A stretch of 64,000 bases of DNA from NCBI GenBank assembly GCA_003184365.1, contig NKYR01000115.1:1-64000 (forward strand), read 5' to 3'. The notes beneath the pieces were generated by a model that was not told the DNA's origin, did not search any database, and saw nothing but the letters and a program-made list of their open reading frames with translations. The position numbers and the translations under genes are program-made. Positions within the stretch are counted from its first letter, which is position 1, and the number at the start of each line of letters is the position of its first letter. This document shows, in pieces, positions 1 to 12,225 of the stretch. The DNA is from Evernia prunastri (taxonomy: Eukaryota; Ascomycota; Lecanoromycetes; Lecanorales; Parmeliaceae).

Positions 1-198
1 CCTCAGAATCTCCTGGGGGATGTCTTTGACCCCATAGAAATTTGGTGATATAGCCGACATGCGCAAAGGTCATAGCTGAGAACCCAAATTTTGACACCTT
101 TCTCCCTCCCTCTCCCCTTTCCCAGCAACAAAAACAGCCCTCCCTACCCCACCCCACCACTTCAATCCTTGTTAACGCCCTTTTCTCCCCGACGGCAG

Positions 199-523
199 CA
201 TCTACCGCTACACCCACGGCGTCAACTGGCGCGCCGTCGCCGCCTTCGTCGCCGGCGTCGCGCCCAACCTCCCCGGCTTCATCCACAGCATCAACCCCGC
301 CGTCGGCGTCGGCGTCGGCAGCCGGCCGTACACTTTTGCCTGGATCCTCGGCTTCGTCGGGACGTCGCTCGTGTACGTGGTCCTTTCGACGGTTTTCCCG
401 CCGGTGGAGTCGTTGGTGGGGAGGGCGGTGCTGCCGGATGAGGTTTATGGGTGGGAGGGGGATGGGGAGGGGGTTGGGGGGTTTGAGGGGAAGGCGTGCG
501 AGGGGAAGGGGGATGGGGTTTGA
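199..523 (+). CDS. NCS1-type nucleobase/allantoin permease, C-terminal exon (partial)
   Basis: This is the last exon of a purine/pyrimidine-type membrane permease (NCS1, Transp_cyt_pur family), a plasma-membrane importer of uracil, allantoin or related compounds. The exon reads YRYTHGVNWRAVAAFVAG, then APNLPGF, then a membrane segment around WILGFVGTSLVYVVL and a cytosolic tail ending at a TGA at 521-523. The NWRA and APNLPG motifs resemble the end of Fur/Dal4-like proteins. An in-frame stop at 173-175 means an intron must end before the exon; TTAAC at 172-176 followed by CAG at 196-198 is a good branch point and acceptor. I could not find the preceding exon in bases 1-170. The tail is unusually Gly/Glu/Lys-rich and G-rich at DNA level. 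Substrate is not decidable from this piece. Confidence 0.7.
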
Positions 524-803
524 GGGGAAGGGGAAGGGGGGTGAGGGGAAGGGTGGTGAGGGAGATGGGGATGTTAAAGGTGATGGGGGGGGGGGGTTTG
601 AGGGGAATGTGGGGTGATGAGGGGAAGGCTGATGGGAGCGATTGATGGGCAGATGGGACGAGTGGGAGGTTGGAGGTGGCAGATGGGGTGAGGGGAGCTG
701 GCTGGGTTGGCGTTGGTATGGGTGCGGGGCAGGTCTGTGTGTATGGGCGTCTTGAACGAAGGATTCAGGTCGTTGCTGACGAATCGATTTGAATTCCGCG
801 GTG

Positions 804-856
804 TCATATCATATCATACCGTATCGTATCGTATCAAATTATATCGTATCATATCT
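804..856. repeat. Pentanucleotide microsatellite (ATATC/GTATC)n
   Basis: About ten imperfect copies of a 5 bp unit, alternating CATATC and CGTATC, interrupted by AAATT. Confidence 0.85.
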
Positions 857-1045
857 TACGCGAAGCTAGACGCTTTTTGTCTTTGTGGAGTTGGCAATAA
901 ATGCAACGGTCAACGGTCTTGACTCTCGTGTGTATATATGTTTGTGAAAGGCAGGCGGGTACAATGCACGGTCTTGAGAATGTATACCTATCTACCACTC
1001 GCTTGGGCAAGACTTGGGTGGACGCCGTGCTGGCTTTGAACTGTG

Positions 1046-1134
1046 CACTCTGCCCTTTGCCCGTTGCCCTTTGACTTTTGATTTGACTTTTCCCCTTTGC
1101 CCTTTGCCATTTGACTTTTGCACTTTGACTTGTG
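1046..1134. repeat. Degenerate heptamer repeat (TGCCCTT / TGACTTT)
   Basis: Repeated CCCTTTGC and ACTTTTG words in tandem, roughly a 7 bp period with C/A substitutions. Confidence 0.75.
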
Positions 1135-1158
1135 CTGTTTGAAGGTCTTGAGGTGGGA

Positions 1159-1232
1159 TGTGTATGTGTTTGTGTGTGTATGTGTGCATGTATGTGTTTG
1201 TGTTTGTGTATGTGTATGTGTGTGTGTGTGTA
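1159..1232. repeat. (TG)n-rich microsatellite
   Basis: TG dinucleotide tract with TATG and TTTG interruptions, ending in a clean (GT) run. Confidence 0.85.
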
Positions 1233-1372
1233 CTGTATGGATTGGCTTAGAACGGGTAAAGAAAGTTTTGGTGATGTGTAATTTTTTGATGCATGCTTTT
1301 TAAGGAAAGCTGATTCCGTGTTGTCCGTGTGGCTGAAAAGCGTGTCCCACAGCTAGATCAGGGGGTGGGTCC

Positions 1373-4300
1373 TCAATGGCCCATCATCTCCCTATCGATC
1401 CATCCCCAGATCTTTGCGATTTGTTCCTCGCCGATGGGTCTCACGTCCCGCATCGCTGGCGCCACTTTTATTGTTTCCGTCATGGAGAATGTGACTTCTT
1501 CCTCTTGTCCTTTCCCTTTCTCTTTCTCTTTCTCGTTTTGCGTTTTTGTCTCTTGCTCGGATACGCCCTCTTGCTTTGATTTGCCATCGTCGTTATCGCT
1601 GCAATATGCCTCTTTCCACAAGCCGAGGAGTTTGCGCGCGGGGTGGTTGGCCGCGTCGCCGGTTAGGGCGTCGAGTTGGGAGACCCAGGTGGTCGGCGGG
1701 ACGAGGGCGAAAGGTGGGGACGGGAGCTTTCGGAGCCAGCGGAGGAGATCGGCCCAGGTGCTTTGGGTGGAAGGGTTGAGGAGGTGGTGGACTGGGATGT
1801 CGCCGTCGGAGCTCTGGACGGTGGTCGAAGGATGTGCCGGCAGGGATATCTCCAGGACTGCGGACGCGGCGACGTCGACGGGTAGCCAGCCGAGCTTTTC
1901 TCCCGGCAGATCCGGTAGGCTTCCGGTGACTTTGACGCTGCTGAGCATCAGCGGCCAGGCTTCGGTGACGTTCCAGATCCCGCTTTCGGTGTCGCCGCAG
2001 AGCTGACCGATCCGTAGGACGGCGATGCGGTCTTTTAGTCGCGTGTGGAGGTGGGCTTGCTCGCAGATGGACTCCGCGACCCATTTCGAGCGGGAGTAGC
2101 CGAGTGGGGAGGCGGATGAGGGGTCGTGGGAGATGCGTTCGGGGATCGGTGAGGTGTGGTGTGGTCCGAGCACGCTGGCTGTGGATGAGCAGAAGAGGAA
2201 GCGCGGTGGGGGTTCTGTCTTTGGACGTGTGAGGGCGAAGTTGATGAGGTTGCGAAGACCGGCGATGTGGTCTTTCACAAAGCTGGAGAGGCGCATGCTG
2301 AAATTGACGGCCCATGCTGCGTGGATTACCACAGTGGTCCGAGTCGCGAGGTCTTTGTAGGTGGAGGGAATTAGACCGAGGGCTGGATCGTAGAGCCGGC
2401 ATGGATGGCAGGTGATCTTTGAGGATGTAATGTCCAGAGGAGCTTTATTGCGCGCTAGGAGTGATTTCGAAATTCTTTCGTTGGCAGCTGTGGGAGATGC
2501 AGCCCGGATGAGGCAGTGGATCTCTGACACGTGAGAGGAGGAGCGGAGGAGGGAAAGGATATGGGCTCCGAGAGCACCGGTGGCTCCGGTGAGAATCACG
2601 ACTTGGCCAGAGGAGGTCGTGATATTGGTTGTAATTGAAGGTGCGGGGTCTAGAGAGTTTCGAGGGTCATCGGTGAAGTTGCTGTATTCTTGAACGAGAT
2701 CTCGCATCAACTGTGTCTCGTCTTCCGTCTCCACCTTTTGTCCTTTGCGTATGCTGATGAGATATTTGGAGAGTCTCTTGATCGTGCCGCAATCGTAGAT
2801 CACATTGAGGGGTAGCTGGGCGGCAGAGGCTGGGAGGATTCTGTGCTGTAGCAATGCCCTGATTCGCATGCAGTGTACCGAGTCCACGCCGAGGGAGAAT
2901 AAATCACCTTCTTCTGGGATGGGGGTAGAAGTGTCCAAAACACGCTGGATAATTTGTACGACTGCAGTGGTGACCTCGTCGTCTGGCACTTCGTCCTGGG
3001 ACGACGAAAGGACATGATTGTTGGATGTATCGGGATCGCTATTGTAGGCTTGTTCAATATCTAACGAGTAACTTTTCTCGGCTTGGCCGCGCATGATGGT
3101 GCCTTTGCTGCTCTTCTCGAGTCCAGGGGCATCACTGGGCATCACCGTCAGCATGGACTTGGACAGCCTAGTATGACCTTGGCTTTCTGCGTTTAGTCTC
3201 TCTATTGATGGCCACAGAGCACTGAGCAGCTCTTCGTCCGTCATGCCAGAAGACTTTGTAGCTCGAAACAATAGCGCGCCAGGAAATTGTTGGCTGTTGC
3301 CAAATATCAGCACATCACTTAACAGTGGAGACGTAGAGATTGCATCTTCGAGTGGCGCAGGATCAAATTTCTTTCCGGTGATCAAAGTCAGCTGTGAATC
3401 TGCTCGAGAATGATATTTCCATGCTTGCGGTATCGTAGGATGTGGTGCAAAGAGATCTGCCGTTGCGTAGGAGCCATCGTCTCGATTTCGTTTCGCCATG
3501 TGTGGCCATGATCGAAGAATGACCAACTCTGCCAAGCCATCTTCTTGCGGCTCAAACTCCAAGTGGGGTGATGCATTGCTTCGTAGATATTGCCATTCTT
3601 TGTCGGTTGCGTAGTCGCGATGCGAAGACATGAGGAAACCGCACTCTGCACTACCGAATCGAGACACTAGATTAACGCCCTTCTCGACGAGATCATCACC
3701 TACGTCCTGGGGCAGTGCAGCACCGCCAACTCCCACGAGTTCCATCTGCCTCAGAGTGTCTAACCCTTCATCTTCGGCCGCCAACATCTGCAAGACATAT
3801 GGGACGGAAGAAAAGTACCGAACTCGGGGAGCCTGATGAGTGTCCGCAGACCGCCGAGCACAGTCCAAAGTCCTCAGGATATTGGTGGGAGTGATTGGCA
3901 CGTCTGCACCCGGAAATAGCCATATCATCGCACCGCTGGTCCATGCTCGAAAGCAGTCGGCCACGCCTCCGTGGTAGAGGGGAGTCATGGTGAAGGTTGC
4001 CTTGTCAAAGCCGCTGTGGAAAGTGGGAAGGACTCCAATGGCAGCACGGTGAGCCTGAGGAATTGGCTTAGGTAATCCCGTCGAGGTGCCAGATGTGTGG
4101 TGGAGATAGGCGATGTCGGATTCCGCTAGCGGCCATGCAGGAGACGGAGCATCAGACACCGTGGCTTCTTTTACATCTTTTTCTTTGGGCAAGGGGATTA
4201 TTTCTAGCGATGAATCTTTTATGCTTTGGCACGCTGCTCTGGCGAGGTCGGCGTACATACCATCATGAATCAAGTTCGATACGTTACACTCCTGGCATAA

Positions 4301-4855
4301 ATAGGCTATGGCAGAAGGCTGGCACTGCGGACTAGATTCTTTGATTCTCGTATCAGCGAGTTCACCAGGAGAGCAACTTCGTCGACGTACGCTAGTAATA
4401 GAACGGAATATCCTAGTCTCATCAAAGCTAGCCAGCCGAAAAGGAAGTCTATCGAGCTTGGGCAAAGGAAAGCCACGGTCCTATGAGGCTGCACTGATGG
4501 AGATGGTGACAGCGGGCCATGTTGGAGCAGGCTATGTGCCAGTGATATTGATGATTGTTGTAAATGTGAAAACGCTGTTTCCACAAGCATTAGCCTCTCG
4601 TCCCCAGTAAGCAGTGTACAGTAATCATTTACTATGAATTACGTAGTTCCATTCCCTGTTTGTTCCTTTGTCATTGGGAGGTATTGGGAAGGCAAGTGCA
4701 GGGCGAGTGGGATGTTTTCGAGCCTGATGATCAATGAATTCATTGACCGTCTTGAAGGAATGCGGCTTTTGCGCGTTGAAGGCAGCGGCTTGACCTAATG
4801 TGCAGAGAAAATAATTGCCGTCTACGCTCTCTTCTGGCAGCTGTGGGTCTGTCAT
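1373..4855 (-). CDS. NRPS-like A-T-R reductase (carboxylic acid reductase type)
   Basis: Single-module adenylate-forming reductase: activates a carboxylic acid, holds it as a thioester and releases it by NAD(P)H reduction. Model: exons 4855-4633, 4574-4391 and 4331-1373, with introns of 58 nt (4632-4575) and 59 nt (4390-4332). The sum is 3366 nt, in frame, 1121 aa. Adenylation motif A3 TSGTSTGLPKP lies near residues 215-225 and GSAECG near 362. The carrier site FSLGVDSVH lies near 614-622, with Ser about 620 as phosphopantetheine attachment site. The reductase domain has GATGALG near 718-724 and the short-chain-dehydrogenase YSRSK near 881-885. There is no condensation domain. The gene is divergent from an ABC exporter 0.9 kb away. 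The substrate is unknown; aryl or aliphatic acids are typical of the family. Confidence 0.9.
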
Positions 4856-5760
4856 GGTAGTCCTTGGATTGCCAAAATTGGCTTGTATATTATTGGAGGT
4901 TGGAGTATTAGTTGAATGGTCTGAGAGAGGAAAGGTGGTACCTTAGTGAATCATTTTTGAAGCTAATTACTACATCATCACTTGGAAGGAAGAAGGAAAG
5001 GAAGAAGTAGAAGCGTTCCAAGTCTTTCTACACTACATCGCTGCCACTCAAGTACTCTATTGCTCAAGCGGCTCGAAAAGCAATAAGTCTGAACTGTTTT
5101 TGCAATATCAATCAGTTCACAGTAGGTACTTCCTCAACATTTTTTGAATGTTCCATTTCTTCGAACATCTGATCTATACCTCATTGGCTCTAGTGGTGTG
5201 GTCACATCTTACCTTAGATCTCCCTGATCCCCGGGAATTATAGACTTTCGGATCGGACTTTTGACAAGTCTCCGGTGAAGTGCGATGACGCCATGACGCT
5301 CGGACTTAAGGTTGCAAATTTTCGATGGTTGTGGATTGTTTGGCAAAGCAACAGTCAGGACTCAGCAAAAGAGGGTAAGAGTGGCATGATAGTGATGATT
5401 ATATCAATTAATATGTTTGATTGGCTCATCTTCCTAAAGTACCAAAAAAAATTAAAATTGGGGGGATTGTTATTTCATCCCTCTATCCACCTACCCTTCC
5501 TGTCGACCCCGTCCCATGTTACCCCACTCTCTGTGCACTTGTTGACAATACAACGTTACGAACAACTTGCCGCCACAAGCAATCCATCTTACCTACTTTT
5601 CTACTCATCATAACTTAGTCTTATCCACCTCGGACTATCTCACACCGCCGCTCCGAGCCGACTTTTAAAATCGATCAAAGCTTCCGCAATGCCCATGATT
5701 CATTGATGGGTGGATCGATTGACCACCTCGCTGCACCAGCTGCTCTTGTCCAACGTCAAC
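4856..5760. promoter_or_regulatory. Shared divergent promoter region
   Basis: About 0.9 kb between two outward-reading genes, the NRPS-like reductase (minus) and the ABC exporter (plus), and presumably the promoter of both. Inverted CCAAT boxes (ATTGG) occur at 5183-5187 and 5420-5424. No open frame here looks coding apart from the short upstream frames listed separately. Confidence 0.5.
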
Positions 5761-5897
5761 ATGCCTTCTTCAGAAGAGCCCGACAGACCCCACTTCTCCG
5801 AGCATGGAGCATGGCCATCAGCAACGGCAAACTCCTTTCGCCAGGACTACCTTGCCCCCGCACCTGCTTTTCACACTCGCACTTCCCCGGACAGTGA
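5689..5897 (+). promoter_or_regulatory. Upstream open reading frames in the ABC gene leader
   Basis: Two ATGs precede the chosen ABC start. ATG 5689 opens a 5-codon frame (MPMIH) closed by TGA at 5704-5706. ATG 5705, overlapping that stop, opens a 64-codon frame that runs past the main ATG at 5761 in another frame and stops at 5897. The ATG at 5705 has a poor context (T at -3), whereas 5761 has A at -3. These matter only if the transcript starts upstream of 5689. Confidence 0.4.
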
Positions 5898-8800
5898 TCC
5901 CTCACCAGCCAATGCCTTCTTCCTACCTGACAATCTCACTTCCTCCCATCCCAATCGTGCAGTACTCCCTACAGGTGACGCGGAACCCTTCTCCAGCGAC
6001 GACAAGACCGCTGTACCCTCTCCTGCCGGCTCGCAACCGGAAGCTGTACCTACTGCTGTCTTCGCCGCTCCTGCCGAGACCCCTCCTCCCCTTGATGAAA
6101 GCCACGTGATCGAGAACGAAAAGGAAGATGAAATTGGAGGCTTCGAACCCATCAAGACCACAGCATCGACGAAGCCGGCTAGTCGTCCTGGCTTGAAAAA
6201 CACAGCTTCGTCTCGAATGACGGAGGATGATCTTTTTAGAGTATTGAGCAGGAGGAAGACAAATCAAAGCGGTCGACAGGGCTCCTTCATGACCGAGGAT
6301 GAAGCGAGCGCGGCAGGCGAAGAGCAGGCTGAGATTGAGAGGTTAATGTCCCGTATGTTTGGCAAGGATCGACAAGCACACTCGGAAGATGAGAAGACTA
6401 GACATGTGGGATTGGTTTTCAGGAACTTGTCGGTCAAAGGAATGGGACTAGGTGCGGCGTTGCAGCCAACCTTAGGCGATCCGTTCCTTGCAATCCCGAG
6501 AAAATTGGCAGCGCTTTTTACGGGAGGACCGAAGAAGGTTGTGGGGAAGCCCCCAATCAGAACCATCTTACATGATTTCACGGGGTGTGTACGCCCTGGT
6601 GAAATGCTACTGGTTCTCGGACGTCCCGGCTCTGGCTGCTCGACATTCCTGAAAGTATTGGCGAATCAAAGATTCGGATATGTGGGCGTTGACGGAGACG
6701 TTACATATGGTGGGACGGATGCAAAGACCATGGGCAAACACTATCGTGGAGAAATCCTATACAATCCCGAGGACGATCTACACTATGCTACATTGTCGGT
6801 CAAGAATACATTGCAGTTCGCTTTGAAGACGCGAACACCCGGGAAAGCATCTCGAAACGAAGGCGAAAGTCGAGCCGACTACGTCAAGGAGTTTCTCCGG
6901 GTTGTATCAAAGCTTTTCTGGATCGAGCATACGATGAACACCAAAGTAGGCGACGAGTTCGTACGAGGTGTGTCAGGGGGAGAGAAGAAGCGTGTCAGTA
7001 TCGCAGAAGCCATGATCACCAAGGCTAGCACGCAATGTTGGGACAATTCTACCAGAGGACTTGATGCTAGCACTGCCCTTGAATACGTGCAGTCTTTGCG
7101 CTCGCTGACCAACATGGCCCACATATCTACATCTGTAGCGCTGTATCAGGCTGGCGAGAGTTTGTACGATCTTTTCGATAAGGTGGTTCTAATGGACGAA
7201 GGCAAATGTTTGTATTACGGTCCAACTGAGGAGGCCGCTGCCTATTTCGAGAACCTCGGCTTCCGTCGACCGCAGCGCTGGACGACCGCTGACTTTCTCA
7301 CATCCGTCACTGATCCCCATGAGCGTCAAATCAGAGAAGGCTATGAGAATCGCATCCCTCGATCAGCCGAGCAATTTGAAGCTGCCTATAAGAAAAGTTC
7401 AACATTCGAGAATAATTTGCGCGACATCGAATCCTTCGAGCAACAGGCAGAACAGCAGAGACAAGAGCGCCTGGCAGCTGCAACGAAAGCTACAAAGGAA
7501 AAGAATTACACCCTTCCATACCACAAGCAGGTTTGGGCTTGCACTAATCGGCAATTTCTGGTCATGGTCGGAGACAAGCAATCACTTGGAGGCAAGTGGG
7601 GAGGTATTCTCTTTCAAGCTCTCATTGTCGGTTCTCTGTTCTTCAACATGCCCAAGACTTCAGCCGGGGTTTTCGAGCGTGGAGGTGTGATGTTCTTCAT
7701 GTTGCTCTTCAATGCATTGCTTGCTCTGGCAGAGTTGACAGCTGCCTTCTCGAGCCGCCCAATCTTACTCAAGCACAAAAGCTTGTAAGTCTCCACTCAT
7801 TCTATGCGAACGATTGGTACTAATGCCACTACAAGCTCGTTCTACCGGCCTTCGGCCTACGCTATTGCACAGACGGTCGTTGATATCCCTCTCGTGCTGA
7901 TCCAAGTCACCATTTTCGACGTCGTTGTATACTTCATGTCGAATCTATCGAGGACGGCTTCGCAGTTCTTCATCAGCTTACTCATCTTGTGGATCATCAC
8001 AATGACGATGTATTCATTCTTTCGAGCTTTAGGGGCACTTTGTGAATCTTTGGATATAGCGACTCGTTTGACCGGTGTCGCTATCCAGGCGCTGATTGTC
8101 TACACCGGTTACCTGATCCCTCCTCAGAAGATGCACCCTTACTTTAAGTGGCTTATCTGGGTCAATCCCGTCCAGTATGGGTTCGAAGCTTTGATGTCGA
8201 ACGAGTTTTACAATTTGGAGATACAGTGCGTACCGCCGTACATAGTCCCAACAGGGCCAGGCACAACCACACAGTACCAGTCCTGTCTTCTTTCGGGAAG
8301 TCAACCTGGGTCGACAACCGTTAGCGGAGCTGATTATATCGAGACTGCATTTACGTACAAGAGAGACCATCTCTGGCGTAATTTTGGTATAATCGCAGGA
8401 TTTTGGATCTTCTTCGTCATACTCACCATGATCGGTATGGAGCTTCAAAAGCCAAATGCAGGTGGAGGAGCCGTGACTATTTTCAAACGCGGCCAAGCTC
8501 CCAAATCCGTTGAGCAGGCTATGGACAACGGCAACATACCAGAGGACGAGGAGAAACAACTTGCTATTGCAGGGAATGAAAAGCTTGCGGAAGACTCGAC
8601 AAGCTCAGATTCCGAACTCGTCAAAGGTCTTGCTAAGAATGATTCTATTTTCACTTTTACCAACGTCAACTATACAATACCCTACGGAAAGGGCGAAAGG
8701 AAGTTGTTGAATGATGTTCAAGGTTTTGTTAGGCCAGGCAAATTGACGGCGCTCATGGGCTCTTCTGGCGCCGGCAAGACCACGCTTCTCAATACTCTGG

Positions 8801-10648
8801 CCCAAAGGATCAACTTTGGCGTGGTGACTGGGGATTTCCTAGTCGATGGAAAATCTCTACCAAGATCCTTCCAAAGAGCCACTGGTTTTGCTGAGCAGAT
8901 GGATGTCCACGAACCTACCTCCACGATTCGAGAGGCATTACGATTCTCAGCACTTCTAAGACAGCCGAAGGAGGTACCAATTGAGGAGAAGTACGAATAC
9001 TGTGAGCGAATCATTGACCTGCTCGAGATGCGAAGTATCGCAGGAGCCACAATTGGCAAAACAGGTGCCGGGTTGAATCAGGAACAGCGCAAACGAGTGA
9101 CCATTGGTGTCGAGCTTGCTAGCAAACCGGAACTCCTCATGTTCCTGGATGAACCTACGTCAGGTCTGGACTCTGGAGCAGCTTTCAATATTATCCGCTT
9201 CCTTCGCAAGCTAGCGGACAGTGGTCAAGCGTTGCTCGTCACCATTCATCAACCTTCCAGCGTGCTCTTTGAATACTTCGATGAGCTTATCCTATTGAAA
9301 TACGGAGGTAACGTGGTCTATCACGGAGAGCTCGGTAAAGACTCTCGTCGCCTAATCGACTATTTCGAGCGCAATGGTGCCCACAAGTGCCCACCTCGCG
9401 CCAATCCTGCCGAGTACATGCTTGAATCCATCGGTGCTGGTGACCCTACATACAAGGGTAAGGATTGGGGCGAAGTTTGGGCTTCATCACCTGAACATGA
9501 TGAGCGTACCCGGGAAATCCAATCGTTGATCAGCTCTCGACGGAATGCGTCAGTAGGCGAACAGATCAACGATGATCGCGAATACGCTATGCCACTCGGG
9601 ACACAAGTGTACACCGTCGTATATCGAAATTTCGTTGCATACTGGCGAGATCCAGATTACATGATAGGAAAGTTTATGTTGCACATTGTCACCGGTCTCT
9701 TCAACACTTTCACTTTCTACCATATCGGAAATGAGACGATCGATATGCAATCACGCCTCTTCTCCATCTTCATGACTCTCACAATCTCGCCACCTCTGAT
9801 ACAGCAGCTGCAGCCAAGGTACCTGCACTTCCGCAGCATTTACAAATCTCGCGAGGCAAATTCCAAGATATACTCCTGGTTCGCTTTCACCTGTGGTGCT
9901 GTTTTGGTTGAGATTCCATATTCTATTGTCGCAGGAACTCTCTACTTCAATTGCTGGTGGTGGGGCGCCGTGGGACGTGGCTCAAGCAAGTTCGACAGCG
10001 CATACACTTGGATGCTTCTCATGCTTTTCGAGCTCTTTTACGTTGGCTTTGGTCAAGCGATCGCTTCGTTCTCGCCGAATGAGTTGCTGGCTTCCCTTCT
10101 CGTGCCCGTCTTCTTTCTCTTCGTTGTCTCTTTCTGCGGCGTCGTCGTGCCATACGCTGCGCTACCTCACGTAAGTTCTTGCCTCGACTGACCAACATTC
10201 CAACTTTTAGATCACGCATGGCTGACGGATCTCCTCCTAGTTTTGGGCTTCTTGGATGTACGATCTGACGCCCTTCCACTACCTCCTTGAGGGTTTCCTT
10301 TCCGTCGCCACCCATGGCCGCACCGTCATCTGTTCCTCCACAGAATTCGCTCGATTTGCGCCTCCACCAGGTCAAACATGCCAGTCTTACACCAGCGCTT
10401 TCATCGCCCAAGCTGGCGGTCACGTACAAAACGGCAGCAACGGTCTATGTGAATTCTGCCAATACGCCAATGGTGACGAATTTGCCGCTGGGTTCAACGT
10501 ATATTACAGTCATAAGTGGTTGGACTACGGTGTCTTTTGGGCTTTTTGCGTCTTCAACTTTATGGTCGTGTTCCTCTGTTCCTGGCTTTACCTCGGAGGA
10601 ATGAAGAAGATTAAGAGGGCGTTCAGTCCAGCCGCAAGGAAGCAGTAG
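5761..10648 (+). CDS. PDR-type (ABCG) ABC multidrug exporter
   Basis: Full-size plasma-membrane efflux pump with (NBD-TMD)x2 layout. Exons 5761-7784, 7836-10170 and 10241-10648; introns of 51 nt (TACTAAT branch point) and 70 nt; 4767 nt in frame, 1588 aa. NBD1 carries the degenerate PDR Walker A GRPGSGCST near residue 287 and signature VSGGE at 404-408. NBD2 carries canonical GSSGAGKT at 983-990, a degenerate signature LNQEQRKR, and LDEPTSGLD near 1112-1120. This asymmetric pattern is a hallmark of fungal PDR transporters. Membrane blocks follow each NBD, with a Cys-containing loop before the last helix. In-frame codons 5710-5760 lack an ATG, so 5761 is chosen as start. The divergent neighbour suggests a role in exporting, or resisting, that enzyme's product; this is inference. 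Confidence 0.93.
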
Positions 10649-11349
10649 AATACGTCGCAGGCGGAGAATGAGAAGGCATGATGATGACCTTGTCAGTTAC
10701 CCCGCCAACAGGTGAGCAACTCTTGGCAGATTTCTCCAGTTGGAGAGTACTTTCAATGCGTACATATTACTTGGACATACAATTTTGGCATAGCGGTGGC
10801 GGGAACGGTAGGTTCGTGGCTTTACAAATAGAAGCGTTCAATATAAATCTTATCTTTTGTTCTGTTTTTGTTTGCCCTTTTCTCATTTTTACTTCTCCTT
10901 TTCACTTTTTGTTTTATTGTGAAAAGATGATCCAGACCATATCATCTCGGTCCACACCTAACAAAAAAAGATTAGGAAGACTGAGAGTGGAAAGCATCTC
11001 GGCACAGATACTTTCGAGGGGACAGGGTCTTGAATACCAATGTATGTGGCCTTTGGTGGGTGGAGAGTACTGGAATTTGAAACCGAGGGGTATGTTGAGA
11101 TTTTGAAGCTGTGACTCTGAGCAAGGTATGTACTCTATCCCCTATCGATCCTTACCGAGTTTCTCTCATATCCGCTTCTGCATCATGAGATGCAGCGAAA
11201 AGGAGAGAGAATAGCATGACTGAACACGATCTCTATACCATGATATCCTCCTTTCCCGGCTCCACTTCCGCTCCCATCTCTACCAACCTCCACTCCAGTC
11301 ACCACTCAAAAGCCCCCAACGAGAAAACCCCCTTCCAAACCCCCCAAAT
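10649..11349. other. Intergenic region
   Basis: Convergent 3' flanks of the ABC exporter and the RING-like gene. A T-rich stretch lies at 10850-10920. From 11216 the plus strand becomes very C-rich. Open frames here look like by-products of base composition. Confidence 0.5.
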
Positions 11350-12225
11350 TCACCACACCCCAGCCCTCAGCACCAAAAGCGCCAACCCAGCCTCAACCTC
11401 CCCACTTCCGACCCCCCTCCCCTCGACCCCAAACCCCAACAACACCAGCGCCGCCTCCACCTCCTCCCGCGTAGCAGCGCCAACCTCAATCTCAGCCGCA
11501 ACCCCATTCCCCGCAGCACCCTCCTCACCTGCCCCACGGATCTGCCCCTCCACCCTCCCCCGCTCCGCCCTCCCGTCCCCAAACGACGCGCCGCACAGCG
11601 CGCAGTTCACGTGCAGGCGCAGCAGCGCCGTCGCGCAGCCGTGGCACATTACGTCCCCGCAGGATAAACGCACCGGGTGCGCGCGGAGGTGCTGCGCTGA
11701 GAGGTCGCCGGCGGGGTGGGGGTGGGTGAGGTAGGGGCGGGAGCACATGGGGCAGAGGGGCGACGGGATGGGGATGGGGGCGAGAGGGATTGTGGGGGAG
11801 GCGGACGCTGAGGGTGGGGATGGGTAATGGGGTGATGGAGGACTTGGGGGAGCAGGAGGAGTAGTGGGAGCAGCGGTGGCCGTGTCGGCTTCGAGCAAGA
11901 GGGCCCGCTTCTTCGATCGCGCGTCTTGGACGATGCGGCTCAGGGCGGCTAGGACGCGGTGGGCGCGCTGTTGTTCTTGTTCTTGCTGTTCTTGCTGTTG
12001 TTCTTGTTGCTCTTTCTCTGTCGTTGTTGTCGTTGTCGTCGCCGCTCCTTCGGCGGCGGTCCAGAGACGCGTGAAGATGGTGTGCCAGCGCGCTGCGCGG
12101 GTGGGGTTGGATTGGAAGAGTTGGTGGATCTGAGCGGGACGGACGAGGGTGGTGAGAGGGGGGAGGGGGAGGGTGGTGGTTGTATGGGTTGTTGTAGGGG
12201 TGGTGGTTTTGGTTCGTGTAGGCAT
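11350..12225 (-). CDS. Unknown protein with RING-like zinc finger (paralog 1 of a local family)
   Basis: Single-exon frame, 291 aa, ATG at 12225. The N-terminal part has PPLTTLVRP (residues 22-30), a helical stretch ending FTRLW (51-55), then a polyQ/E tract (70-86) and RVLAALSRIVQDA (90-102). A Pro-rich linker leads to a zinc finger: C158-x2-C161-x27-C189-x-D191-x2-C194-x2-C197-x10-C208-x2-C211, which fits a RING with Asp in place of the usual His. The C-terminal helix pair EEVEAALVLLGF...EVEAGLALL is shared with paralog 3 at 16.0 kb. The N-terminal half is shared with paralog 2 at 13.2 kb. RING proteins are commonly E3 ubiquitin ligases; whether this one is active is unknown. The coding strand is C-rich at the 5' half and G-rich at the 3' half. 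Confidence 0.65.
   Translation of the reverse strand: MPTRTKTTTPTTTHTTTTLPLPPLTTLVRPAQIHQLFQSNPTRAARWHTIFTRLWTAAEGAATTTTTTTEKEQQEQQQEQQEQEQQRAHRVLAALSRIVQDARSKKRALLLEADTATAAPTTPPAPPSPPSPHYPSPPSASASPTIPLAPIPIPSPLCPMCSRPYLTHPHPAGDLSAQHLRAHPVRLSCGDVMCHGCATALLRLHVNCALCGASFGDGRAERGRVEGQIRGAGEEGAAGNGVAAEIEVGAATREEVEAALVLLGFGVEGRGVGSGEVEAGLALLVLRAGVW

Larger units (their letters stand above)
524..1372. other. Intergenic region with simple repeats
   Basis: No gene is supported. Both flanking genes end here (convergent arrangement), so this is shared 3' flank. It starts G-rich, with a G run near 590-596, and then holds three low-complexity tracts listed separately. Confidence 0.6.
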
